The position numbers and the translations under genes are program-made. A stretch of DNA of 64,000 nt from Syncephalastrum monosporum B8922 (Eukaryota > Mucoromycota > Mucoromycetes > Mucorales > Syncephalastraceae), in assembly GCA_000697355.1 (NCBI GenBank), contig JNEN01001275.1, forward strand, positions 186,001 through 250,000, written 5' to 3'. Every line of letters starts with the position of its first letter. Positions within the stretch are counted from its first letter, which is position 1. Below the pieces are notes generated by a model. It saw nothing but the letters and a program-made list of their open reading frames with translations, was not told the origin of the DNA and searched no databases. This document shows positions 1-10,492 of the stretch, piece by piece.

Positions 1-1094
1 AACAATTCAGATCACATACGCGAATAGCAGTGTACATATGTCAGAAGCACATTCACACAGAGTGCGTGTGCGTATTTGGCTCTCCATGTCTGTTGGAGAC
101 CAGCCAAAAATGCGTTAGATGGCGATCTCAAGAAAATAAAAAAGAATGCAGTAACGGGAAACGCAGATGGGAAGAATCTTGGCTACAAGTCATCTGGTCT
201 ACCATGCTGGTGAGTCATGACGACATTCCAGACCCAAATTAAGCGTAATATACAGGTCCACAAAAATGACGGCAAACAGCTTGGTGACAGGAACAGAAAC
301 GCACAAAAAAAAGCAAAACAATAGCACATGCCTCTTGCCAAAAGAAAGTCAACAATGTAACAAAGCATAAGCCTCGTCGGGCTTTTTATGTCACTATCCG
401 TTCCCAAGTCCCTTACTGCGCAAGTCTATTGCCATTTTCATCGACATTACAGAAACCCAGTTGAGATTCTACCAAATAGAGTCCTTTTTACAGTGAGGTG
501 CTTCCTGTCTGAGTAATTTTTAGAGAGGCACGTTGCGTTCGCAAGATTTGATCACGACAGATAGGGACGAATGAATTTTTTTGGGTTGGGGTACGCTTTG
601 TGATTTCAGTAACGCGACCGTAATCGTCGTTACACGCACAGTATCTTACTGGGCCCTACTCTGTTATACATGAGTGTAAAATGAACAAAGAGCGCGTGAG
701 AATGAGTGCGCAAAGTCTGGTCCAAGGAGAAGAAAATGCAAGAAGGAAAGGGGACGAGCTGTGAATACTCTGGATTTGGCTAGTAAGTCAAACCTGCCGA
801 AAATGGTTAATTTAGTTTAACTCGTACATCTACAGAATCTACAAACCACATAACAAACACACACACGCACACGCATCCACAAAAAAGAAACACACAGATC
901 ATGAGAAAAAGAGCATCCTCTGCGACGTAACAAATCTAAACTGATTATAGAGTCTACAGCACGCAGCCGCGAGAAAAAACTGATCATGATGTTGATGATG
1001 TGTGAATAGTACGACTCGAACACAAAGATAAATAGACCAGTCGCTCGCGTAGATTCTGCTGTTGCCTTCCTTCTTGATTTTTCATTCTTCGACC
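1..1094. other. Intergenic, upstream of the sugar transporter
   Basis: About 1.1 kb without a supportable gene. Open frames are short, overlap on both strands and match no family I recognise. The stretch just before the transporter start (about 1050-1094) is pyrimidine-rich, as is common in fungal promoters. I see no clear TATA box, tRNA or repeat. The 5' end may hold the flank of a gene outside the window. Confidence 0.6.
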
Positions 1095-3432
1095 ATGTTT
1101 GAAACGATCAAGCACAAGCTACTACACCTACCTGAACTAAAGATTCACAAAGGCCAGACCTTGCGCGGTCGAGCCTTGAATCATGGTATAGGTATCATTG
1201 CAGGCGCCGGTTTGTAAGTAACTGCAGCAACAAGAAATCACCGCGATATTCCTCTCCGTTACTAACCTGAACTTTTATTTCCAGCCTGTGAGTAGCATAG
1301 ATAACATAGGGATTTACCCTACTGACCTTCCAAATAGTATGTTCGGTTATGACCAGGGTGTCATGAGCGCGTTGATTACGGTAGGCATCGATATCTCTCT
1401 AGAGAAAATAGATGATGTGCGCTAAACGTTATTGTTCGCAACAGCTCGACGATTTTGAGAAAGAGTTCCCCATGGCAACACCCTATAAAAAATCAGACCC
1501 TGTGTGCGCAGACCCAAACATGTGCACTGGCTCGCCATCACTCCAATCCGTAAGTGTTCGATTCCCATCTCTCGCCGCAAGTAACGGTCTGACCTTTATT
1601 CTACAACAGAACATGGTCAGCATTTATCAAATTGTAAGTATTTGCCGCGCCCGTCCGTATGAGCTTTGGCTGATCTTTTTGTTGAACCTAAGGGATGTCT
1701 ATTGGGTGCTATCTTGATCTTAATGTACGGTGACATGCTCGGGCGCCGCTGTTCTGCTTTCTACGGCACTGCTGTTATTATTGTATGTTTATCCTTGCAT
1801 AGAGAGTGCCTTGTTCACTCAACTGTCTAATGTACAGGCTGGTACAATTGTTATGGCTGCTTCCAACAGCTACGGCTTGCTTTGCTTTGCTCGTATTTTC
1901 ACGGGCATAGGCAACGGCATGGTGACGAGTACAATTCCGACATGGCAGAGCGAGTGTGCCAAACCAGAAGACCGCGGTTTCCTGATCATGAACGAAGGCA
2001 TGTTAATTGGCTTTGGTATCATGGTGTCCTACTGGATCGATTTCGGCTTTTACTTTGCCACTGGAACCATCCGTTGGCGTTTCCCTATCGCGTTCCAGTG
2101 TTTCTTTGCCATTATTGTCATGCTCGGTCTCTTTATCCTGCCCGACTCGCCTCGTTGGCTGCTCAAGAAGAATTATAGAAATGAGGCACGCGACGTCATT
2201 GCGCGTCTGAACGGCGTCGAAGAAGACGACGAGGTCGTCGTCGAGCAAATGGCCATTTTAGAGCACGTGCTTGCGGCTGAGGCACAAGCATTCTCAGTGA
2301 AGGAGCTCTGGGTCCATGGCAAGTACCAATACTTCCGCCGTATGTTATTGGGCGTGATTTCACAGGCAATGCAACAGTATTGTGGTATTAACCTCATCAC
2401 GTAAGTTTCTGCTTGGTTCACATGAGCTTTCTTATCTTGCTGACACTGATCTTATGCTTCGTAGTTACTATGCGACTATGCTTTTCGAGCAATCGTAAGT
2501 AGACTGTTCTTCCACCGTCTCATTTCTACGGGAGGAACTAAAGGGATATTTTAGACTTGGTTTCGACGCCATGAAATCACGCTTGCTGGCTGCCTGCAAC
2601 GGTACTGAATACTGGATGTCTGCTGTTGTCGCCATGTTCATGATTGAACGCTTTGGCCGGTAAGCCACGCCGATGCATAAACCTGTCCATCTTATTGACA
2701 GCGGTCGTTCCTAGTCGTCCGTTGATGTTTGTCGGTCTTGTGGGTATGATCATCTCAATGGCGCTCTTGGCCGCGATGGTTGCCCAAGGCTGGCACGACG
2801 AAGAAGGCAACATTGTGTTGCCCCTCGCCGAAGGTATCGTGGCTACCATCACGCTCTTCACATTCAACACGTTCTTTGCTATTGGCTTCCTCGGCATGAC
2901 GTGGCTTTACCCGGCCGAGATCAACCCGCTGCGCACGCGTGTCCAGGCCAACGCACTCTCTACCTGCTCTAACTGGCTGTCCAACTATGTGATTGTCATG
3001 ATCACACCGCCAGCTATCAGCAACATCAGTTATGGTATCTACATTATCTTTGCAGTCTTCAACTGCTGCTTCATCCCCATTGTAAGTTGTCCCCTAAACA
3101 CACCTTTCGGTCACTTCTAACGTATATTGCCTCAGGTCTACTTTTGGTATCCTGAGACCAAAGGCCGCTCACTGGAAGAGCTGGACATCGTGTTTGCAAA
3201 GGCAAACGAGCAAGGTATCTCACCCGTCAAGATGGCGGCTATTATGCCTCACCTCGAGGGCGAGGAACTCGAGCGTGAATATGCTCGCTACTTTGACACG
3301 AGCAAGGCACCGTCCCAGGACGCAGAAAAGAAGTATGGTGATGGTGGTTCTTCGTCGTCCGACCAAGGCCACTCCTCGTCAGAGAAGCCGACCGAAAAGC
3401 CTGCCATAACAAACCAAGACGAACATGTATAA
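1095..3432 (+). CDS. MFS sugar (hexose/polyol) transporter, 11 exons, 581 aa
   Basis: Plasma-membrane sugar/H+ symporter of the major facilitator superfamily. Exons read as 1095-1213, 1285-1287, 1338-1380, 1445-1549, 1610-1633, 1693-1782, 1838-2400, 2465-2494, 2555-2659, 2715-3081 and 3136-3432; all junctions are GT-AG and the total (1746 nt) stays in frame. Family marks seen are FGYDQG in TM1, GDMLGRR after TM2, ARIFTGIGNG in TM4, PDSPRW before the central loop, QQYCGIN in TM7, ERFGRR after TM8 and PETKGRSLEELD after TM12. The hydrophilic C-terminus is rich in Ser, Glu and Lys and offers sites for phosphorylation or ubiquitination. Substrate cannot be set from sequence: hexose and polyol carriers of fungi share these motifs. 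Three exons are very short (3, 24 and 30 nt). The 3-nt exon restores the GFLMFGYDQG spacing usual for the family. Confidence 0.93.
1285..1287 (+). other. Candidate 3-nt microexon (CCT) in the transporter gene
   Basis: The three bases CCT sit between a good acceptor (pyrimidine-rich tract ending in CCAG at 1281-1284) and a good donor (GTGAGT from 1288). Used as an exon, they join exon 1, which ends in codon phase 2, to exon 3 and give G-F-L-M-F-G-Y-D. Skipped, the 124-bp interval would be one intron and would give G-F-M-F-G-Y-D, one residue short of the family pattern. The neighbouring introns are 50-71 bp, so two introns (71 and 50 bp) fit local size better than one of 124 bp. Confidence 0.7.
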
Positions 3433-3749
3433 AGACACGGGGCTATGTATATTCTCACGTAGACTGCTTTAATTTTGCATGTTTCAGCCTCTCGTATTTT
3501 ATGATGTCTACCTTTTCCTTTCTCTTTTCTCTTTTTCTTACCTATATCTTCTTCTCACTACTTATGAACTATTGCCCCATTATAATATGGTTTTGCCATG
3601 ATAAATTTTGTATTTTTGATGAATAATTCCCTTTCATGGTAATGGCGAATAAGAGTTAAAACTGAGGGGAAGACTCAGGGCTATGTACAAGGTATGAGCG
3701 TATGTGTGCGTATAGGAATGAATTATGAGAGTATGTGTGCTGGTTTCGT
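3433..3749. other. Convergent intergenic region (transporter / BDP1 3' ends)
   Basis: AT-rich spacer of 317 bp between two tail-to-tail genes. It must hold both 3' UTRs and poly(A) sites; AATAAT-like and TTTGT-rich stretches around 3585-3640 could serve. No gene seen. Confidence 0.6.
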
Positions 3750-6170
3750 TCAAACGGCAAAATTAAGCTGGTGGAAATCCTCGGGTACTGTCTCGAACTC
3801 TTCGACACCGGTTGCTTCCTTGTACATTTCCAGATCTGACATAGCCTTTAGTAATCTTGTTTCCTTTAATTTGATATGCGCATCCTTACCGACTGGCTTC
3901 CGCTTTCGAATCAAATAGTCGTTGATCTTTTCAGGATTAAGACGTTCTTCGCGGTTGAACTTGGTGCGGACCTGGATGCGATTTCGGCCGGGTAACAAGG
4001 CGGCCACCATTTCAAAATCAGTGCCAAACATCGAGATGGCCTAAAAATATGTTGATAAGCTATCTTCATCCTTCCAGATATCGAGACTTACATCGTAGAA
4101 CTTCTCCGTTTCCGCAACTGACCACCGTGAACTGGGAAGTCGCTTTCCGTAAGTAAAACTGTTCACTTTGTGAGTCGCACTCGACTCCTCGACAATTTCC
4201 ATGGCACCATAGTCAACCGCGTTGGCGGCACCCATGCCTTGAATCACCAGTGATTCAGTGTCAAGAACAATCTCGCCGTTCACAAGGCGCACCTGAGGTG
4301 CGTTTGATGTTTCTTGCAAGCCGGCCGATTCCTCAACGCGGTCCAGCTGCTCCTTGAGCTCGTTCCGCCTCGCTGCCTCGCGATACTGTTTGAATTCTTC
4401 TTCTTGTCTTTCCAAGGCGAGCGCTGCTTCCCGTTCGGAGGCACTCATGTTGGCGCGTTCCTCATCTCGCTTTCGTTTCAGATGCCGCTCCTTCTCGGCT
4501 TCCTTGAACATTTTGGAGACAACACCGACGCCGAGATCCTTCAAGAAGTGGGACATGGGTTTGTCGAGATAGGTGGAAACAGCAGGATCGGCATTGTTCG
4601 TGTCTTCGAGGGTTTGCAGCGCGTCCGGATCGATCTTGGGCTTCCGCGGCTTGGGCTCCTTGGGCTCCTTGGGCTCCTTGGGCACCCGTTTCTTTGGCAC
4701 CCGTTTCTTTGGCTCCTTTTTCTTTGGCTCTCGCTTCTTGCGTGGTTTCTTTTCTTCGCCCGCGTCGGCCTTTGTCTTTCTGACGCGCGGTTTCTTGGCC
4801 TTGGGCTCCTTGTTTTCTTTAGTATCGGAGGAGGTACGCGCACGCTTACGCCGCAGGGCTGCCTCCTTTTGCTTGCGCTCTTTCTCAGTTGTAAAATCGT
4901 CGTCTGAGTCTTCTTCGCTTTCTTGACGCAGGAAATCCACAGCATCGTCTTCAATCTCGGATGTATCGTCCTGCGTTACATCCTCCGGTATATCCTGCCC
5001 GTCGTCCTCTGGTTCAGTGCGCGGCGGCGAGCTCTCCTTTTCTATACTAGTAACGTCTTCTGCGGTCGCAGTTGTGTCTTCGGGCGTAGTCGCGCTGATG
5101 ATGACGGGAACGCGCTTCTGCATCGCTCTGCGCCGAGAGCTGGACGGTTTTTCGGGTTCCTCGGTTGGCGGGGTCACGATAGCGGCTGTCATACCTGCTT
5201 GTATTTCGGCCGTACGGGCAAGGGCGGTCTGTGCTGCTGCTCGACGGGGCCGTCGGCTCCCGCCCTGACTGCTGCTGCTGCTGCTGCTGCTGTTGTTGTT
5301 ATTGGACTCAGTCACCACATCTGTCTCTTCAGCCGGCTTTCGAGTTTGCTTCGGTTTTCTGGATTCCTTTGACTCTTTCGGCTTGGCTTCTTTTGTCTTT
5401 TTGGCCATCGCAGTCCCTTTGAGCGGCGGGAGAGGAGCGGACCGCCTGGCCATTTGCTTTCTCGGCCGCTTTGGAGGTAGTTCCTCCTCAGCCGGTTTCT
5501 GGCGTTCGGAGGGCTGTGGACTGCCGTCGGCAAGTGAGGAAGACGCAGAAGACACAACGGAGGGGGTATCTGCAAACGTGACCACGCGCGGTGCTGCTCG
5601 TGCGCTAGGTTTTTCAGCAGAAGACGAAGGCTCGGGTGCTGCGGCAACGACACGAGGCGCGCTAAGCCGTGGCGGCGAGGGGGCTACCTTTGTATCAGCT
5701 GTAGCTATGAAAGGAGGTGTGCGCGAGGGAGTGGCTATAGAAGAAGGCGTACTGGACGGAATAACAGGCGCTGGAGAGCTGGCGGGGGAAGCTTTAATCG
5801 GCGTCGTAGCAGCACTTGGAGACGGTCGCACGGGTGGAGGTGTGTCTCGCACAGAAGACTCAGCCAGGCCTGGCATGCTGCGAACGGATGGAACAACAGT
5901 CCTTACACCGCCCATGTGGGGTGGAGGTGACATGCCATCGTCTGAAGCGACACTGGCCTGGGATGAGACGGGCGAATTCAAAGGTGAAATCGAAGGCTTG
6001 TTGTCAGCCGGTGGGGTTCCAGACGGTGTAGGACGGCGATTGGGCCGTGGTTTGACCTTGGGTGCAAAACGAGTGCTGTTCTTGTCTAGCAGTAACGGTA
6101 TCGAATTAGGCTATTTGTTGTCACAAAGACAAGATTACTTACTCACGCCCAACGATGTGAGCGACGACAT
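3750..6170 (-). CDS. BDP1: TFIIIB subunit Bdp1 (B''), SANT domain protein, 770 aa
   Basis: Bdp1 joins TBP and Brf1 in TFIIIB to place RNA polymerase III on tRNA, 5S and U6 genes. Three exons: 6170-6143, 6085-4092 and 4040-3750, with introns of 57 and 51 bp; the 28-nt first exon ends in phase 1 and joins to give MSSLTSLGVNKNSTRFAPKV, the usual conserved N-terminal TRFAPK patch. The C-terminus carries the extended SANT domain (SRWSVAETEKFYDAISMFG, then FEMVAALLPGRNRIQVRTKF) split by intron 2. Between them lie about 450 residues of low complexity: Ser/Pro-rich, then Lys-rich with EPK and KKRVP repeats, an acidic patch, then a coiled, charged helix before the SANT. The large disordered middle is typical of fungal Bdp1. 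The identification is secure from the SANT domain; exact internal residues are not conserved. Confidence 0.93.
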
Positions 6171-6911
6171 GTTTAAAGGTCTTTTTTTTTTTTTTGGTAA
6201 AAGGGTGAAATCAAATATGCACTCACAGAGAATTTTGAGACCTTCCTCGCAAAAACATTTGAAGTCCAGCAGCTGTTTGTTTTGACTTGTCTTCACTCGC
6301 TCTCTATTCTCTTACCACAACAGATTACAACCGCACAGAATGTCACAAAGACGAGTATATCATACATTGCATATCATACTATGCCCAGATCTTCCTTGAT
6401 CCGTATCAGTCGAGCAGCTGGACATTCCATGTCTCCTCACAGCCTGACAGTACACGATGGAGCAGTATTAAAAAAACTTTTTTTTTACTTTTCTTTAATT
6501 ATAAAAACTCAAAACAAAGCTATACTACTAGACTATGGGTGCGATACAGCCATGGGAGACCTGTAACAAAAGAGACAACAAGACATGAGTCATAAGTTCT
6601 TAAGATCCATGTCAATGTGTGTGTGCGGTTACTGATGCTTCAGAGATTGTTCACCTTGGATTACCCACATACAGCGAGAGAGACGCGAACACTGTGATAG
6701 TGGTGCTTTTCGGGTCCAAATTTTGTTGCATCACGTTACAGCAAACCAACACACAGCACATATCCTGTACATCTTCGTAGATACATACCGTTCACATCAT
6801 AGTGAAATTATCCGGGAAAGAAACAAGAGTAAAACGCCAAACAAGCCTTCAGCATTGCTTTTTTATAAGCGCACTTTTAAAAAAAAATTTTTTTCTTCTC
6901 TACCGCTGTCA
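6171..6911. other. Intergenic between BDP1 start and adaptor stop
   Basis: Both flanking genes are on the minus strand, so this 741-bp stretch holds the BDP1 promoter and the 3' UTR of the adaptor gene. It is AT-rich with T runs at about 6181-6195 and 6478-6488. No gene supported. Confidence 0.55.
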
Positions 6912-8651
6912 TCAAATCAGAAACGGGTTGGAGGAAGAAGATTGTGGCGCCGCAAAGGGATTGAAACTCGTGTGACCCAAAGGCTGTTGTTGTTGTGGTT
7001 GTTGGCTCATGGAAAGCGATGAGGGCGGTGTTGGCATACCCGTCAGCTGCACTTGGAGACTTTGAAACGTGGGCGTCGAGAGGCTTTGCTGTGGTTGGGG
7101 TGGTGTTGTACGGAAGGGGTTGCTGCTGGTGGAGGGTGACGGCTGGGGAGGAAAGACGGGCATGGTATTGATATTGGGCGTTCCTGCTGAGGCAGGAGCC
7201 ATGAAGTTGGGCATGGGACTGCTCGGCTGCTGCATCATAGTACTTCGAAAGGGGTTATGTTGTCCTGTCATATCGGGTATGACGGGCACGGTCGTGCGCT
7301 CATTCTCGATGCTTGCAAAGAAATCAATCAGTTCCTGTGGCTGCTTGGCAACGCTCGCAGGAGCTGTTTATGACGACACGTGTCAGTTCTGACATTTGTT
7401 TTCGTTTTGTATCACATTCTGTACCTGATGATACCGGTGTTGCTGCTGTGTGTTGTGGGATTGGGGAAAATGCTTGCTGTTGCTGTTGCTGTTGCACTTG
7501 GGGTGCAGGTTGTGGCTGTTGTTGTGGTGTAGGCGGCTGTTCCTGCGGAGCATCGCGGAGGTATTCTTCAAGCGCTGAGGCCAGCGACAAGGGAGCCTTT
7601 TTACAAGGAAAACAGGCAGCAACTTCAGCTTTTCGAAACAAATCCATCTAGTGAGACTTACGTGACGAGTGACAGGGATTGTCATCTCGAGGGCGCTCTC
7701 CAAAATTTTAGCATGGTTGAGGAAAGCAACCATCTGCTCAGTCTGTTTAGCAAAACGTTTGTAGACCTCGAGCGAGACGCGCGCGTTGGGTTTGCTCATG
7801 GCAAAATAATGTTCCAGGATATTGACGATGGCCTCGTTGACGGTCTGGAAGAGGATCAGCAAATCCTCGATGAGCAGCCGGTAAGCGTTCAGGCTGATGC
7901 CACTTTCGCCATCATCAAAGCGGAACTACAAAGACAAGTTAGGCATCCGGGTAAACAATTCAATAAATCATATTGTATGAGCCGTACATCGCACTTGAGC
8001 AAGGCACCAATTTGCTTTTGGACGACAACGACTTCATGAAGCAGCCCGTCCTTGACTGTCAAGTGCCTCAACTTGCCAACCTTGTTGGTCATTGTCGACT
8101 TGACGTGGTCTGTCCGCGTGCTCCGAAAAGCCAGAACTCTTTGCTGGAGATAATCGGCGTAACAATAGATATTCTCAATTTGCACGATGCCTAGCCCGTC
8201 ATTGTTAACAGTAGCCCCTTATAATATATTATTTTTACTTTACCTGAAGACTTTTCACGCAAACGGCTGCTGTCGATCGCCGAGGGTCGAGCGTCGATGG
8301 ACTCGATCGCGCCATCGCCATGACCTTGGCGCATAAGAGTGTGGAGGATAATAAGGACTTTGAAGGTAATCTATGGAAGTTTCTTAATAATTGAGTGTCG
8401 AGAGATATGGGTTGCTTACTATCCAAGAGTTCTCATTGTGTCTGTGTTCGAGGGTGTCGACAATGTCCTTGATGCTCGCCGGGTATTGGAATGTCAAGGC
8501 AATGAGGGCTTTTGCAGTTGCATACAAATTAGAATATATATCGGTACGAAGGGGGTGCAGAAAACTCACTATTGACATGTTTCTGCTTGGGGGGCAAATA
8601 GTCGAGGCGAGTGGCCTTGCGCACAGCGGTGTCGAGAATGCTGGGACTCAT
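6912..8651 (-). CDS. ANTH-domain clathrin assembly protein (AP180/CALM, Yap1801-like)
   Basis: Endocytic adaptor that binds PI(4,5)P2 and recruits clathrin and EH-domain proteins to the plasma membrane. The chosen start at 8651 gives MSPSILDTAVRKATR followed by LPPKQKHVN, matching the ANTH lipid-binding helix region (basic KATR..PPKQKHV). The ANTH domain runs through several exons (residues about 1-280), with YLQQRVLAFRSTR and the helix ending in SALEMTIPVTRH recognisable. The C-terminal third is unstructured, rich in Gln and Pro, and carries repeated NPF tripeptides (HNPFRS, SNPFRT, FNPFAAP, SNPFLI at the very end), the classical ligands of EH domains. Six or more short introns are needed. 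The order of ANTH then Gln/Pro/NPF tail is that of fungal Yap1801/Yap1802. Exact exon edges in the middle are approximate. Confidence 0.9.
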
Positions 8652-8994
8652 GCAAAGGAGAATGAAGCGATGAAGAAAAAAGTGAAGTGGACAACAGTCG
8701 GTTGGCCAGTCAGTCAGTCGGTCAGTGTGAGCTGCTGGTGACACAGGCACACTTTTTCATTATGGGATCGCCCCTCCTGCTCGAGTGAGCACTTGCCATA
8801 TTCGGTCTCACCATGGCTCGTGCAACCATCATCAACTTGAAAAAAAAAGGATCGAGAGACAGGAAACAAAGGTCACGCGTGTGCTTCCTTCGGTACGGGT
8901 ATGCGGGTGTATCGTATATCATAGTGGATCACTATATTTTTTTTGCCTCCTCTTACTTCCCGTCTTTTTTCTTATCCACGTTTTCAGCGTTAAC
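8652..8994. other. Divergent promoter region
   Basis: About 340 bp between the start of the adaptor gene (-) and the small membrane protein (+). It contains a pyrimidine-rich run ending in TTTTCAG (8981-8987), which could be a splice acceptor of an untranslated first exon of the + gene. Nothing else is seen. Confidence 0.45.
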
Positions 8995-9441
8995 ATGACA
9001 ACCATTCACACCGTGGCAACAGTGCCAGTACCCCGAGACAGCACAGGCGTAGTCGTGGCTGCTGGTAGCGTCGTTGGCGTGTTGTTACTGTCTTGCCTCG
9101 GTCTCATTTACTGCTGTTGGTGCCGACGAAGACAATCTGTCGCTAATGGGCAAGCTAGTGGTGATGATGAAAGACAAGGGCTCCTCGGACGGGCTTCCTT
9201 GACCGCGCGCTACCTGAAGAGGTCATCCACTTATTACCAGTGGAATCGCCCTCCTCCGATCTCGCCTGCGCCCTCCTCGTCTTCGATAGAAGATGATCAC
9301 GTGTCCTGGGATAAGCGGCGATCTGCCTTGCTCAAGAAATATGCCAAGGATCACGACACGCTCTCTGCCCCTACTTCTTCGCCTTCACCCGCATCCTCAC
9401 CGCCATCACGTCATCAGGGGCAGCAAAGCGATCATGTCTAA
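8995..9441 (+). CDS. Small single-pass membrane protein of unknown function, 148 aa
   Basis: No family recognised. The protein has a short Thr/Val-rich N-terminus, one clear transmembrane segment (about residues 21-43, GVVVAAGSVVGVLLLSCLGL), a cysteine cluster (YCCWC) at the inner face followed by RRR, then a Ser/Pro-rich tail with a positively charged middle. The Arg-rich stop-transfer right after the helix predicts an outside N-terminus and a cytosolic tail; the juxtamembrane cysteines are likely palmitoylation sites (inference). The layout resembles the TM-plus-basic-stop of fungal cell-surface sensors but without a large extracellular domain. The frame is open further upstream to 8785, so the start could lie 5' or in another exon. 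ATG 8995 was chosen because it directly precedes the first well-behaved protein sequence. Confidence 0.55.
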   Translation: MTTIHTVATVPVPRDSTGVVVAAGSVVGVLLLSCLGLIYCCWCRRRQSVANGQASGDDERQGLLGRASLTARYLKRSSTYYQWNRPPPISPAPSSSSIEDDHVSWDKRRSALLKKYAKDHDTLSAPTSSPSPASSPPSRHQGQQSDHV

Positions 9442-10224
9442 CAGATAATGCTATGATTATATTTGGATATTTCGTATATACCCGCCCACATATCTAATCA
9501 CATATCCGCAACCCATTCCACTTTATCACTTCATCACTATCTATTAAGAAAATGTTGAAGGCTTTACTCCGAAAATTCATAGGAAAAATAGGCGAGAAAA
9601 CCATAGGGAAATTAGCTGTGATGTACCTTCTTTGATATCATTCTCTACATATACCATTTTACACGCCGTCCCGTTAATGACATAGAAGTTGCATGTATCT
9701 ACAGACTGTATACGGTATGTATATCTGCCTGCACATAAAGGAAAGCTTTGCAGTATGATTTTCACTCAATGCTCTTATGGGCGAGTGGGTACGAAGGCCC
9801 CAGCTAGCCTTCGACTCGGACAAGAGAAATTCGAAGAGCAAGTGCAGGTTTTAATGACCCATGGCGTTTTGGGGGGCTACGAGTGGCGATCGCGAAGCTG
9901 CCTGTCTTATAGAATCATATCATACACCGACAGTCGATACGACTTCTTTTTATGTTCCAGCATGACATGAAATCATAAAGTCTGACCTATGCACTGCTCT
10001 ACCAAAGGTATACGTGGCTATCATTAGCTGAAGTATATTGTATGACTATAATGCTATCATCTCAAACGATGCCTCGGCTGTAGTTATTCTTTATACCCCT
10101 TGAACTTGCGAGAGCTGTTGTACATAAGAGAATGCAGGTAAGATTCTCGATATCTGACACGATTTCTGCGAAAATATATGACATCAATGCTCTTTTCATA
10201 AGGACCCTGTTCTCTATCGGTAAA

Positions 10225-10403
10225 TGCTCTTCCTTGCTTTGTCCTCTCTCCTTTGTCCTCCTCCTCCGCCCTAGCCTACGGTAGAGGCCGGTAGTAGTTT
10301 CAACCCACACATAGGCATATCCCCAAATGTCTCTCAGCCCCACCCATCATGGTACGTGATTCATATTGGATGAAATATCCTGAGACATGGGTTTGACGAA
10401 AGG
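10225..10403 (+). repeat. Dispersed repeat, copy A
   Basis: This segment aligns with 34054-34219 in the same orientation. Shared blocks include TCCTTTGTCCTCCTCCTC, CCCTAGCCTA, GGTAGTAGTT, AAATGTCTC, CCATCATGG, CATATTGGATGA versus CACATTGGATGA, and TCCTGAG.CATGGG. By eye, well over three quarters of positions agree, with a few short indels. I find no terminal inverted repeats or target-site duplication, so the class is unknown; a non-autonomous transposon fragment is the simplest reading. Confidence 0.75.
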
Positions 10404-10412
10404 AATCACACG

Positions 10413-10492
10413 CGTGCCCTCCACGGGCGCGTTAGTTAGATGAGGTGACGGCGTGCCGCCTTGCGCGCGCAATAACGAACCCGGCTCTGCCG
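10413..10492. other. GC-rich patch with three consecutive hairpins
   Basis: Within 80 bp of otherwise AT-rich spacer there are three inverted repeats in a row: CGTGCCC/GGGCGCG (10413-10431, loop TCCAC, one G-T pair), GGCG/CGCC (10450-10460, loop TGC) and CGGC/GCCG (10482-10492, loop TCT), with a GCGCGCGC run between the last two. It lies just downstream of dispersed repeat copy A. It could be an RNA structure or the end of an inserted element; it matches no tRNA or 5S pattern I can recognise. Confidence 0.4.

Noticed and set aside
1214..1337. Reading the transporter gap as a single 124-bp intron
   Set aside because: It is in frame, so it cannot be ruled out, but it would be about twice the local intron size and would leave TM1 one residue short of the family pattern; the microexon model fits better.
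5293..6285. A 330-codon open frame on the + strand
   Set aside because: Antisense of the low-complexity part of BDP1; Gly/Ala/Ser-rich shadow without any domain, crossing an intron of the real gene.
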